Assembly (NCBI RefSeq): GCF_014779655.1 | Contig: NZ_JACXYX010000007.1 | Span: 175,203 to 239,202, forward strand | Reading direction: 5' to 3' | Length of the DNA stretch: 64,000 bases | Source: Nocardioides ganghwensis | GTDB taxonomy: Bacteria > Actinomycetota > Actinomycetes > Propionibacteriales > Nocardioidaceae | Shown: piece by piece, positions 41,601 to 50,442 of the stretch | Position numbering within the stretch: position 1 is the stretch's first letter | Layout of the letters: every line of letters starts with the position of its first letter | Notes under the pieces: model-generated | Told to the model about the DNA's origin: nothing | Seen by the model: the letters and a program-made list of their open reading frames with translations, nothing else | Databases searched by the model: none | Translations under genes and position numbers: made by a program

Positions 41601-42854
41601 ATGGACTTCTCCCTCTCCCCGCGAGCCGCCGACCTCCAGAGGAGGGTGCGCGCCTTCGTCGCCGACGAGATCGAGCCGATCGAGGCCGAGGTGAACTCCC
41701 GCATCACCCGGGCCCGGGAGTCCGGCGGCGACAGCTGGACGCCCGACCCGGTGATCCCCGAGCTCCAGGCGAAGGCGCGCGCGCAGGGCCTGTGGAACCT
41801 CTTCCTGCCCGCCGCCCACGCCGGCCGCTACGCCGCCGACTTCGGCACCGACGGCGGCGAGGGCCTCTCCAACGTCGACTACGCGCCGGTGGCCGAGGCG
41901 ATGGGCCGCTCGTTCCTCGCGCCCATCGTCTTCAACTCCAACGCCCCGGACACCGGCAACATGGAGGTGCTGCTCAAGTACGGCACCGACGAGCAGAAGG
42001 AGCAGTGGCTCGAGCCGCTGCTGCGCGCGGAGATCCGCAGCGCCTTCTGCATGACCGAGCCCGAGGTGGCGTCCTCCGACGCGACCAACATGGCGGCCAC
42101 CGCGACGGTCGACGGCGACGAGGTCGTCCTCAACGGCCGCAAGTGGTGGTCCACCGGCGTCGGCAACCCGGACTGCAAGGTCTTCGTCTTCATGGGCCTC
42201 TCCGACCCCGACGCCGACCGGCACTCGCGCCACACGATGGTGCTGGTCCCCCGCGACGCCGAGGGCGTCAAGGTCGAGCGGATGCTCACCACGATGGGCT
42301 ACTACGACGAGCCGCTCGGTCACGGCGAGGTGTCCTTCGACGACGTACGGGTACCGGCCTCCAACGTGCTGCTCGGCCCGGGTCGCGCCTTCGAGATCGC
42401 CCAGGGCCGCCTCGGTCCCGGGCGCGTGCACCACTGCATGCGGGCGATCGGCCTCGCCGAGCGGGCCCTCGAGCTGGCGTGCGCCCGCGCGGTGTCGCGC
42501 ACCGCCTTCGGCAAGCCGATCGCCAACCTCGGCGGCAACCGCGAGCGGATCGCCGACGCCCGCATCGCCATCAACCGCTCCCGCCTGCTGGTCATGCACG
42601 CCGCGTGGCTGCTCGACCAGGGCATGAGCCGCGGGGCCTACTCCGCCGTCAGCGAGATCAAGGTCGAGGTGCCCAACATGGCGCTCGACGTCATCGACAT
42701 GGCGATCCAGCTGCACGGTGGCGCCGGCATGTCCGACGACTTCCCCCTCGCCGCCGCCTGGGTCGGCGCGCGCACCCTTCGGCTGGCCGACGGCCCCGAC
42801 GAGGTGCACCGCAACGTGATCGCCAAGATCGAGCTCGGGAAGCACACCTCGTGA
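41601..42854 (+). CDS. Acyl-CoA dehydrogenase
   Basis: 417 residues. Typical layout: FCMTEPEVASSDATNMAATATVDGDEVVLNGRKWWSTG in the middle (FAD/substrate region), then FEIAQGRLGPGRVHHCMRAIGLAERALELACAR and the C-terminal IQLHGGAGMSDDFPLAAAWVGARTLRLADGPDEVHRN. Resembles the ACAD10/11-related FadE proteins. It oxidises an acyl-CoA in a beta-oxidation-like path. ATG 41601 is used; an upstream in-frame ATG at 41565 would start inside the operator. First gene of a coupled five-gene operon. Confidence 0.94.
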   Translation: MDFSLSPRAADLQRRVRAFVADEIEPIEAEVNSRITRARESGGDSWTPDPVIPELQAKARAQGLWNLFLPAAHAGRYAADFGTDGGEGLSNVDYAPVAEAMGRSFLAPIVFNSNAPDTGNMEVLLKYGTDEQKEQWLEPLLRAEIRSAFCMTEPEVASSDATNMAATATVDGDEVVLNGRKWWSTGVGNPDCKVFVFMGLSDPDADRHSRHTMVLVPRDAEGVKVERMLTTMGYYDEPLGHGEVSFDDVRVPASNVLLGPGRAFEIAQGRLGPGRVHHCMRAIGLAERALELACARAVSRTAFGKPIANLGGNRERIADARIAINRSRLLVMHAAWLLDQGMSRGAYSAVSEIKVEVPNMALDVIDMAIQLHGGAGMSDDFPLAAAWVGARTLRLADGPDEVHRNVIAKIELGKHTS

Positions 42855-43690
42855 CCGGCGCCGAGCACAGGCGGGTCCTGGTCACCGGCGCCGCCTCGGG
42901 CCTCGGCGCCGCCCTCGTGTCGGCGTTCCGCGCGCGTGGCGACGAGGTGCTCGCCACCGATCGCGTCGCCGCCTCGTCCGTCGAGGGTGGCGTCGACCTG
43001 GTCCTCGACATCACCTCCGACGACGACTGGGCCGCCGCGGTCGAGGCCGTACGCGAGCGCTGGGGCGGGCTCGACGTGCTGGTCAACAACGCCGGGGTCG
43101 CCGGCGGGGGCCGGGTCGACGTCTGCACGCTCGAGGAGTGGCAGTGGATCACCGACATCAACCTCTTCGGCATGGTGCGCGGCACCCGGGCCTTCGTCCC
43201 GATGCTCAAGGAGCAGGGCTCCGGACACCTCGTCAACGTCGCCTCGCTCGCCGGTCTGGTGCACCCGGCCGGCATGGCCTCCTACAACGCCGTGAAGGCC
43301 GCCGCGGTGGCCTTCACCGAGACCTGCGGCCACGAGCTCGCGGCACACGGCATCCGCGCGAGCGTGGTGTGCCCGTCCTACTTCCGCACCAACCTGATGG
43401 ACTCCATGCAGGGCAGCGACGAGACGGTCGGGCAGGTCGTCGCCGGGCTGGTCGAGCGCTCGAGGATCACCGCCGAGGAGATCGCGGCCGCCGTGCTCGC
43501 CGGCATGGACGCCGGTGACGACGTGATCGTGCCGGACGAGCCGGCCCGGCAGGCGTACTTCCTCAAGTGGGCCGACCGTGCCGCCTACGACGCCGTGATG
43601 CGCGACCAGGCGGCGAAGCTCCTCCTTCGAGACGCCTCGTCCCTCGGCTCCTCAGGAACCGGGACGCCTGCGGGAGAGGCCGGCTCGTGA
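42851..43690 (+). CDS. Short-chain dehydrogenase/reductase
   Basis: 279 residues. VTGAASGLG, NNAGVAGGG, NVASLAGL and YNAVK (Tyr/Lys pair) identify a classical SDR with DRVAASS after the second strand. GTG start overlaps the acyl-CoA dehydrogenase stop (GTGA), and its stop overlaps the next GTG. Probably a hydroxyacyl or fatty-alcohol/aldehyde type dehydrogenase of the operon; substrate not known. Confidence 0.92.
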   Translation: MTGAEHRRVLVTGAASGLGAALVSAFRARGDEVLATDRVAASSVEGGVDLVLDITSDDDWAAAVEAVRERWGGLDVLVNNAGVAGGGRVDVCTLEEWQWITDINLFGMVRGTRAFVPMLKEQGSGHLVNVASLAGLVHPAGMASYNAVKAAAVAFTETCGHELAAHGIRASVVCPSYFRTNLMDSMQGSDETVGQVVAGLVERSRITAEEIAAAVLAGMDAGDDVIVPDEPARQAYFLKWADRAAYDAVMRDQAAKLLLRDASSLGSSGTGTPAGEAGS

Positions 43691-44769
43691 GCGCCGTCCC
43701 GGGCGCGCGCGAGGTGCGCGAGGAGGACGCCTTCGACGTGTCGGCCGCGGCCGCGTGGCTGCGCGCCAACGCCGAGGACCCCACCGGCCTCGAGGAGGAC
43801 CCGGAGGTCCGCCAGTTCTCCGGCGGCGCGTCCAACCTCACCTACCTCCTGCGCTACCCCTCGGGCCGCGACCTGATCCTGCGCCGCGCGCCCGGCGGCA
43901 CCAAGGCCAAGGGGGCGCACGACATGCGCCGCGAGTTCGAGATCCAGTCGGCGCTCGCCCCCGTGTTCCCGTACGTCGCGCCGATGGTCGCCTTCTGCGA
44001 CGACCCGTCGGTGCTGGGCGGGGACTTCTACGCGATGGGCCGCATCGACGGGGTCATCCCGCGCAGCACCTGGCCCGCGGACGTACCCCTCTCGCCCGGG
44101 CAGGCGCGACAGCTGTGCCTCAACGTCGTGGAGGTCTACGCCGAGCTGCACAGCGTGGACGCCGAGGCGGCCGGGCTCGGCCACTTCGGCCGCGGCCCGG
44201 GCTACGTCCGGCGCCAGGTCGAGGGCTGGTCGACGCGCTACCGCAACGCCTACACGCCGGACAACCCCGACTTCGTCGAGGTGATGGCGTGGCTCGACGC
44301 GCACCAGCCCGACGACGTGGCGACCTGCGTGATCCACAACGACTTCAAGATCGACAACCTGGTCCTCTCCCCCGACGACCCGACGCAGGTCGTCGGCGTC
44401 CTCGACTGGGAGATGGCGACGCTGGGCGACCCGCTGATGGACGTCGGCGGCGCTCTGGCCTTCTGGGTCCAGGCCGACGACTCCGACGAGCTCCAGCTGA
44501 CCAAGCGGGTGCCGACGGACCTGCCGGGGATGATCACCCGCGAGGAGTTCGTGCAGGCCTACTGCGAGCGCATGGGCTTCGACATGACGCCCGAGCGGTG
44601 GCGCTTCTACGAGGTCTTCGGGCTGTTCCGCAACGCGGTCATCGCCCAGCAGATCTACTACCGCTACTTCCACGGGCAGACCACCAACGAGATGTTCGCC
44701 CTGTTCGGGCCCGGTGTGCAGATCCTCGACCGGCGGATCGCGGAGCTGCTGAAGCCGGACGCGCCGTGA
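43687..44769 (+). CDS. ACAD10/11-type aminoglycoside-phosphotransferase-like kinase
   Basis: 360 residues. Kinase-like fold: FSGGASNLTYLLRYPSGRDLILRRAPGG (N-lobe), CVIHNDFKIDNLVL catalytic loop, and VLDWEMATLGDPLMDVGG with the metal-binding Asp. In mammals such a domain is fused to an acyl-CoA dehydrogenase (ACAD10/11) and phosphorylates 4-hydroxyacyl-CoA during its catabolism; the adjacent acyl-CoA dehydrogenase gene suggests the same pathway here. GTG start and stop both overlap neighbours. Confidence 0.9.
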   Translation: MSAVPGAREVREEDAFDVSAAAAWLRANAEDPTGLEEDPEVRQFSGGASNLTYLLRYPSGRDLILRRAPGGTKAKGAHDMRREFEIQSALAPVFPYVAPMVAFCDDPSVLGGDFYAMGRIDGVIPRSTWPADVPLSPGQARQLCLNVVEVYAELHSVDAEAAGLGHFGRGPGYVRRQVEGWSTRYRNAYTPDNPDFVEVMAWLDAHQPDDVATCVIHNDFKIDNLVLSPDDPTQVVGVLDWEMATLGDPLMDVGGALAFWVQADDSDELQLTKRVPTDLPGMITREEFVQAYCERMGFDMTPERWRFYEVFGLFRNAVIAQQIYYRYFHGQTTNEMFALFGPGVQILDRRIAELLKPDAP

Positions 44770-45434
44770 GCAGCATTCTCCTGGTGCGGCACGGGCAGGC
44801 CTCGTTCGGCGCCGCCGACTACGACAACCTGTCCGACCTCGGCCACGAGCAGTCCCGCGTCCTCGGTGCCGCACTGGCCGCGCGCGGCGTCACCGCCGAC
44901 GTCGTCGTCGCGGGCGAGATGCGCCGCCACGCCCAGACCGCCGCGGGCGTGCTCGAGGGGTCCGGCTGGACGGCAGACGTCGACGTCGACGCCGGCTGGA
45001 ACGAGTTCGACCACCTCCAGGTGCTGGCCGTGCACGACCAGCCGACGACCGCGGAGGGCGAGTCGGAGAAGGCCGCCTTCCAGCGCTGGTTCGAGGAGGC
45101 GACGCTGCGCTGGACGTCGGGCGACCACGACGAGGCGTACGACGAGTCCTTCGCCGCCTTCACCTCCCGCGTCGAGGCCGCGATGGGTCGGCTGGCGGAC
45201 GCGCTGCCGAGCCGGGGCACGGCCGTCGTGCTGACCAGCGGCGGGCCCGTCGCGTGGGCCTGCGCCACCCTGCTCGCCGACGCCGCGCCCGCGCGTACGG
45301 ACCTGTGGCTTCGGCTCAACCCGGTGTCGGTCAACACCGGCACCTCGACCGTCGTCCGCGGTTCGCGCGGCACGACGCTCGTGTCCTTCAACGCCCACGA
45401 CCACCTCTCCCCCGACCTGATCACGTACCGCTAG
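44766..45434 (+). CDS. Histidine phosphatase family protein
   Basis: 222 residues. LVRHGQASFGAADYDNLSDLGHEQSRVLG is the RHG motif with catalytic His, and VVLTSGGPVAWACATLL includes the second active-site region (GGP replacing GH). It removes phosphate from a small molecule, in this operon perhaps a phosphoacyl intermediate made by the upstream kinase. GTG start overlaps the kinase stop (GTGA). Confidence 0.87.
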   Translation: MSSILLVRHGQASFGAADYDNLSDLGHEQSRVLGAALAARGVTADVVVAGEMRRHAQTAAGVLEGSGWTADVDVDAGWNEFDHLQVLAVHDQPTTAEGESEKAAFQRWFEEATLRWTSGDHDEAYDESFAAFTSRVEAAMGRLADALPSRGTAVVLTSGGPVAWACATLLADAAPARTDLWLRLNPVSVNTGTSTVVRGSRGTTLVSFNAHDHLSPDLITYR

Positions 45435-45442
45435 GAGTCCTC

Positions 45443-46186
45443 GTGACCACCATCCTCATCACCGGCGCGAGCAGCGGCCTCGGCGCCGAGATGGCCCGCC
45501 AGTTCGCCGCGCTGGGACACGACCTCGCGCTCTGCGCACGGCGTACGGAGCGCCTCGACGACCTGCGAGCCGAGATCGTCGCCGCGCACCCGGGCGTACG
45601 CGTCGCCGTGAAGGCGCTCGACGTCAACGACCACGACGCGGTCTTCCGCGTCTTCGAGGAGTTCGCCGAGGAGCTCGGAGGTCTCGACCGGGTCGTCGTC
45701 AACGCCGGACTCGGCAAGGGCCAGCCCCTCGGCACCGGGCGCTTCGACGCGAACAAGGCGACCGCCGAGACCAACTTCATCGGCGCCCTCGCCCAGACCG
45801 AGGCCGCCGCGGCGATCTTCCGCCGCCAGGGCCGCGGCCACCTCGTCATGGTCTCCAGCTTCTCCGCGCTGCGCGGGATGCCGAAGAACATCACGACGTA
45901 CGCCGCCACCAAGGCCGCCGTCGCCCACCTCGCCGAGGGCTTCCGCGCCGACGTCCACGGCACCCCGATCAAGGTGACGGTGCTCTACCCGGGCTACATC
46001 GTCTCGGAGATGTCCGGCACCTCCGCGAGGACGCCCCTCATGGCCTCGACAGAGAAGGGCGTGCGCGCCATGGTCGAGGCCATCGAGAAGGAGAAGAAGT
46101 CGGCCCGGGTGCCGGCCTGGCCCTGGGCGCCGCTGGGCTTCGTGGTCAAGCACGTGCCGGTCGGGGTGCTGCGGAGGATGAGCTGA
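45443..46186 (+). CDS. Short-chain dehydrogenase/reductase
   Basis: 247 residues. ITGASSGLGAEMARQFAALG, NAGLGKG, MVSSFSALRG and YAATK give an SDR active site; the hydrophobic C-terminal stretch (WPWAPLGFVVKHVPVGVLRRM) may associate with membranes, as in SDR proteins acting on lipids. GTG start nine bases after the phosphatase stop, with GGAG spaced by six. Last gene of the operon; converges on the acyl-CoA ligase. Confidence 0.9.
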   Translation: MTTILITGASSGLGAEMARQFAALGHDLALCARRTERLDDLRAEIVAAHPGVRVAVKALDVNDHDAVFRVFEEFAEELGGLDRVVVNAGLGKGQPLGTGRFDANKATAETNFIGALAQTEAAAAIFRRQGRGHLVMVSSFSALRGMPKNITTYAATKAAVAHLAEGFRADVHGTPIKVTVLYPGYIVSEMSGTSARTPLMASTEKGVRAMVEAIEKEKKSARVPAWPWAPLGFVVKHVPVGVLRRMS

Positions 46187-46196
46187 GGGGCGCGAC

Positions 46197-47888
46197 TCAG
46201 GACTTCCGGAGCCGGGTCACCACTTCCCGGCGCAGGACCTTGCCCATCGGGTTGGTCGGCAGCTCGTCCACGAAGACGACGCGGCGCGGCACCTTGTAGG
46301 GCGTCAGCTCCTGCCGGGTGTGCGCCCGCAGCTCCTCCGGCTGCACCGGGACCCCCTCGACCAGCACCACCGCGGCGACCACCTCCTCGCCACCGTCCTC
46401 GTGCGGGAGGCCCACCACCGCCACGTCCACGACCCCCGCGTGGGTGCGGAGCACAGCCTCCACCTCGGACGGATAGACGTTGAACCCGCCGGTGATGATG
46501 ATCTCCTTGATCCGGTCCACGATCGTCAGGAACCCGTCGGGTGCCATCGTCACCACGTCCCCGGTGCGGAACCACCCGTCGTGGAAGGCGGCAGCCGTCT
46601 CCTCCGGCAGGCCGCGGTAGCCGGAGAAGACCTGTGGGCCGCGCACCAGCAGCTCGCCGCGCTCGCCCAGGGGCACGTCGCGGTCGAGGTCCTCGGGGTC
46701 GGCGATGCGGATCTCCACGTCGGGGAAGGGCACGCCGATCGAGCCCGGCCGGCGCGCGTCGGACATCGGGTTGCCGACGATGACCGGTGACGTCTCGGTC
46801 AGGCCGTAGCCCTCGACGAGCAGCCCGCCCGTGGCGGACTCCCAGCGCTCCACGAGCGGTGCGGGCAGCGGCATCGCGCCGGAGAGGGCATAGCGGATGC
46901 CCTTGATCGAGACCTTGCGCCGCTCCGCCTCGTCGACGATGCGCTGGTAGAGCGGCGGCACCGCGGGCACGAAGCTCGGCACCTCGCGCGCGATCGCGTC
47001 CATGATCAGGCCGATCTCGGGCTTGGGCAGCAGCACCAGCCTGGCGGCCAGTGCGACGCCCAGCAGCACGCTGACCGTCACACCGTAGGCGTGGAACAGC
47101 GGGAGTGCGACCAGGAAGGACTCCCTGCCCTCCTGGAGGCCCGACACCCAGGCGCGGCCCTGGACCACGTTGGCGACGAGGTTGCGGTGCAGCAGCGGCA
47201 CGCCCTTCGGCACACCGGTCGTGCCGGAGGTGTAGAGCAGCAGCGCGACGTCGTCCTTGTCCGGGCGGGGGTGCGACTCGGCCAGCGGTGCCGCGGAGGC
47301 GAGCTCGGCCCACTGCATGACCTGCGGGGCCGGGGAGGTCAGCTGGTCGCGGGCCGCCCGCGCCTTGGGGATCGGCAGGCGGAGCGCGAGTCGCTTGCTC
47401 CACGGCAGCCGGGTGGTCATGTCGACGGCGACCACGTGCTCGAGCGCGGAGCCCGCTGTCAGCCCCTCGACGACAGGCACCACCTTGTCCCACACGATCG
47501 CCACCCGGGCGCCGTGGTCGACGAACGGGTGACGCAGCTCGGCCGCGGTGTAGAGCGGGTTGTGCTCCACCACGGTGGCACCGAGCCGCAGGACCGCGAA
47601 GAAGGCGATCACGTTCTGCGGGCAGTTGGGCATGACCAGGGCGACGTTGTCGCCGGGACGTACGCCGAGCGCGTGCAGGCCGCCCGCGACACGGCGCACC
47701 TCGTCATCGACCTCGGCGTAGGTCGAGGCACGGCCCAGGAAGTCCAGCGCGGGACGGTCGGGGTGGTGCTGCGCCGCGTGCTCCCACAGGTCGAGCACCG
47801 TGGTGTCGCCGTAGTCGAGGTGCAGCGGCACCCCTGGCGCGTACGAGTCTGCCCACAGAGGCTCTTGAGCCGGCACCGCGTTCCTCAC
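46197..47888 (-). CDS. Long-chain fatty acid-CoA ligase (FadD-like)
   Basis: 563 residues. AMP-binding motifs: LLYTSGTTGVPKGVPLLHRN (P-loop, about 215-234), GYGLTETSPVIVGNP, GWFRTGDVV, and the C-terminal NPMGKVLRREVV with the adenylation lysine. It activates a fatty acid with ATP and CoA. Opposite in direction but adjacent to the acyl-CoA operon, whose substrate it may supply. Confidence 0.94.
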   Translation of the reverse strand: MRNAVPAQEPLWADSYAPGVPLHLDYGDTTVLDLWEHAAQHHPDRPALDFLGRASTYAEVDDEVRRVAGGLHALGVRPGDNVALVMPNCPQNVIAFFAVLRLGATVVEHNPLYTAAELRHPFVDHGARVAIVWDKVVPVVEGLTAGSALEHVVAVDMTTRLPWSKRLALRLPIPKARAARDQLTSPAPQVMQWAELASAAPLAESHPRPDKDDVALLLYTSGTTGVPKGVPLLHRNLVANVVQGRAWVSGLQEGRESFLVALPLFHAYGVTVSVLLGVALAARLVLLPKPEIGLIMDAIAREVPSFVPAVPPLYQRIVDEAERRKVSIKGIRYALSGAMPLPAPLVERWESATGGLLVEGYGLTETSPVIVGNPMSDARRPGSIGVPFPDVEIRIADPEDLDRDVPLGERGELLVRGPQVFSGYRGLPEETAAAFHDGWFRTGDVVTMAPDGFLTIVDRIKEIIITGGFNVYPSEVEAVLRTHAGVVDVAVVGLPHEDGGEEVVAAVVLVEGVPVQPEELRAHTRQELTPYKVPRRVVFVDELPTNPMGKVLRREVVTRLRKS

Positions 47889-48056
47889 GTTCTGTGTCGC
47901 GGGACGAGGGACGCGACTACGTCGAACCTATCGCCCCGGGGACCTCGGGGCATGAGCAGTTCGGTCCGCCCACGGGGGACCAAGGCCCCTGACCTCGGCG
48001 CCTTCCGCGGCGGAGGCTGGGTGCCAGGAACAGAGCGCCGAGCAACGGAGGCCACC

Positions 48057-48527
48057 ATGTACGCCAGCAGCAGACGCAGCACGCACCCCACCGACCCGAT
48101 CGCCCGGATCATGGTGTGGCCGGTGGCGACCATGCCCGGCGAGGCCTCCCTGCTGGAGGTCGCGGAGTCGCTGGCGTCGGACGGCATCGGTGCCGTCGGC
48201 GTCGTGGAGAACGGGCGCCTCGCCGGCGTCGTGTCCGAGCGCGACGTCGTGACCCACCTCGCGCAGGGGGCGAACCCGGAGCACGTGACGGCTGCGGACG
48301 TGATGACCACCGACCTGGTCGTCGCCCGCCCGGACGACCTGGTCCTCGATGCGGGCCGGCGGATGCTCGAGGCGGAGATCCGGCACCTGCCCGTCATCGA
48401 CGATGACAAGATCGCCGGCTTCGTGTCGATGCGTGACGTCTTCGAGGTGCTCATCGACGCCGCGTCGCACGAGGAGGACGTGGTGGTCGTCCCGAGCGGC
48501 ACGCGGGTCGTGGTGCGGCAGGACTAG
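48057..48527 (+). CDS. Tandem CBS-domain protein
   Basis: 156 residues of two CBS domains (LLEVAESLASDGIGAVGVVENGRLAGVVSERDVVTHLAQG and DVMTTDLVVARPDDLVLDAGRRMLEAEIRHLPVIDDDKIAGFVSMRDVFEVLID). Paralogue of the CBS gene at 31294. Function inferred as nucleotide-sensing regulation; partner unknown. ATG 48057 follows GGAGGCCACC. Confidence 0.88.
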   Translation: MYASSRRSTHPTDPIARIMVWPVATMPGEASLLEVAESLASDGIGAVGVVENGRLAGVVSERDVVTHLAQGANPEHVTAADVMTTDLVVARPDDLVLDAGRRMLEAEIRHLPVIDDDKIAGFVSMRDVFEVLIDAASHEEDVVVVPSGTRVVVRQD

Positions 48528-48585
48528 AGGAGTCAGCCCGGATCGAAGACGTCGGCGACCCCCTGGACGCGCGGGAGGGCTGACC

Positions 48586-48603
48586 TGCGACGTGTGCGTC
48601 GCA
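48586..48603. terminator. Candidate hairpin between convergent genes
   Basis: Perfect 6-bp stem TGCGAC/GTCGCA with a 6-base loop between the CBS and secreted-protein genes; short, so uncertain. Confidence 0.35.
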
Positions 48604-48621
48604 GCCCAGCCCGAACCCCGC

Positions 48622-49170
48622 TCAGAACGTGCAGTAGCTGGTCCCGTACCAGAGGCCGTTGCGGTACTGCTGGTGCTCCCCGATGCCGTATGCGTAGCTC
48701 GATCCATGGTGAGCGTCTGCGTGCCACCACACCTCCGCTCCGAACTGGTAGTACTTCGCGCGACTGGGGTCGATGGTGAAGCTGTAGCTCCACAGGCCCC
48801 CGTTCTGGTTCCACGTCGTGTACATCGCGCTGGTGGTCCCGGTGAACGTGGGGCCGTACCTGTCGATGACCCAGGCGGTCCCCGTCCAGCGTCGAAGGTA
48901 GGGGCGATAGGTCACGGCCTGGCTGTTGTCGCCGATGACGTGCACGTTGGGTGATGTGTTGATGTAGGGCATCGGCCTCGGAGCGGGTGCTGCGACCTGG
49001 GCCCGGCCGACCCCGAGGGTCGTGTAACAGGCGGTCAGCTGGGACACGGTGACGCCGGGGTTGGCGGCATTCGCGGCTGGGGCGCCGGCCAACGACAGTC
49101 CGACGGCGAGCACGCAAGCGAGCAGCGCTCTGTACGGCCGACGCAGAGAGGTACGAGGGGTGTGCTTCAT
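48622..49170 (-). CDS. Secreted hypothetical protein
   Basis: 182 residues. Signal peptide with RR (MKHTPRTSLRRPYRALLACVLAVGLSLAGAPAANA), then an aromatic-rich beta-type domain (NVHVIGDNSQAVTYRPYLRRWTGTAWVIDRYGP; WNQNGGLWSYSFTIDPSRAKYYQFGAEVWWHAD) with a Cys near each end (ACYTTLG and SYCTF) that may form a disulfide. No family recognised. ATG 49170 follows GGGAAGACC. Confidence 0.8.
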   Translation of the reverse strand: MKHTPRTSLRRPYRALLACVLAVGLSLAGAPAANAANPGVTVSQLTACYTTLGVGRAQVAAPAPRPMPYINTSPNVHVIGDNSQAVTYRPYLRRWTGTAWVIDRYGPTFTGTTSAMYTTWNQNGGLWSYSFTIDPSRAKYYQFGAEVWWHADAHHGSSYAYGIGEHQQYRNGLWYGTSYCTF

Positions 49171-49250
49171 GACGGTCTTCCCTTCGGGTGACCCCGACCG
49201 GTGCCGGAGTGATGGGAAGACAGTGCGATGAGGCGTTGAGGTGACACCTA

Positions 49251-49272
49251 GGGAGCGCTGAGGGAGCGCTGA
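49251..49272. repeat. 11-base tandem repeat, two copies
   Basis: GGGAGCGCTGA is repeated back to back at 49251-49261 and 49262-49272 in the non-coding stretch between the secreted protein and the lipoprotein gene. Confidence 0.8.
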
Positions 49273-49411
49273 GGGACCCAGCGGTCTGACCGGCCCGGGC
49301 GGGGACAAGCCTGTAGCCGACGTGAGGGGCCCGGATGCGAGATCCGTAGCGTGAACGCCCCGGCGGTGTGGAGCGACGGTCCGCGAGCAACGCCAGGGTT
49401 TCGACGGGGCT

Positions 49412-50356
49412 TCAGAGTCCGGGGAGCCCGGGAACGAACTGGAGCGCAACGCTCGGCTCGTTGCCCTCGATCTCGTCGTCCGGGTAAACGGCAGTGGCCC
49501 GGTAGGTGCGCCCGTCCAGTGTGAGCGTCACGGTGGTCGTGAACGGGAAGTCGCCGAGGCCGGCGGCCTTCCTCGCGGGGCCGTCGGGACGGTCGAAGTA
49601 GAGGTCCCCGGCGCTGCGGCACCTGTCCACGGACTCCTCGGCCGCGAACGTCATCGACCTCCCGTTGGCGGCCGTCACCTCGATCTCGGCGCTGACGTCC
49701 GTCGGGGTCTCGGCGAGGTCCTCGACGGCGAGCTCGAGGCCGTAGCTGTCGGGCTCGCCGTCGTGGTCCGCGATCAGCGCCAGCCGCGCCGACGGGTCCG
49801 GCATCCATCCGGCGCTCGGCGTACGCCAGCGCAGGCTCCCGATCATGTCGCCGCCCCCCTGGGCGAACAGCTGGATGTCGTAGTGCGCCGCGGGCCCGGC
49901 GGCCCGGACGGAGTACCACCCGTCGCCGAGGTCCTCGACCGGCACCTCGAGGCTGCGGCCCCCGCACGTGGCGTCGAAGGAGGGTTGGTCCGGCTGCGGC
50001 GGGCGGATCAGCTCCCGGGCGTGGACCGACAGCGCGAACTCCTCCACCGGCACGTACACCTGGATCTCGGCCGGTGACCCGATGTCGGGCGGGTTCGCGT
50101 CGACCCCGTCGACGCACCCGGTGTCGTAGCAGTAGGTGTGCGGGTGGAGCACGAGCTCCTGTCCGTCGTACCGGACGCGGAACGGGGGCGGGCCGTCAGG
50201 CCCGGTCTCGTCGTGTCGCACCCCGGCCGTGGTCGTGGCCGTCGGGGCCGGCCCGTTCGGTGTCGCGGTCGGAGGATCCACGGCCGTCAGTCCCTCCTCG
50301 CCGCAGGCGACGACGAGCAGCAGGGTCGACACGGCCAGGAGGATCCTCACGTCCAT
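49412..50356 (-). CDS. Putative lipoprotein of unknown function
   Basis: 314 residues. MDVRILLAVSTLLLVVACGE has a lipobox with Cys18. A Thr/Pro linker is followed by a beta-rich domain with regularly spaced Trp and Asp residues (VYVPVEEFALSVHARELIRPP; VTLTLDGRTYRATAVYPDDE). No known domain recognised. About 240 bases of non-coding sequence separate it from the downstream secreted-protein gene. Confidence 0.8.
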   Translation of the reverse strand: MDVRILLAVSTLLLVVACGEEGLTAVDPPTATPNGPAPTATTTAGVRHDETGPDGPPPFRVRYDGQELVLHPHTYCYDTGCVDGVDANPPDIGSPAEIQVYVPVEEFALSVHARELIRPPQPDQPSFDATCGGRSLEVPVEDLGDGWYSVRAAGPAAHYDIQLFAQGGGDMIGSLRWRTPSAGWMPDPSARLALIADHDGEPDSYGLELAVEDLAETPTDVSAEIEVTAANGRSMTFAAEESVDRCRSAGDLYFDRPDGPARKAAGLGDFPFTTTVTLTLDGRTYRATAVYPDDEIEGNEPSVALQFVPGLPGL

Positions 50357-50442
50357 GTGACGGAGGGGTGCCGGGAGACGTTCCGCACCGAGCGCGGGGC
50401 CGGACGGAACGCCTACTCTGGAGACCTCCGGAGGAGGTGCTC

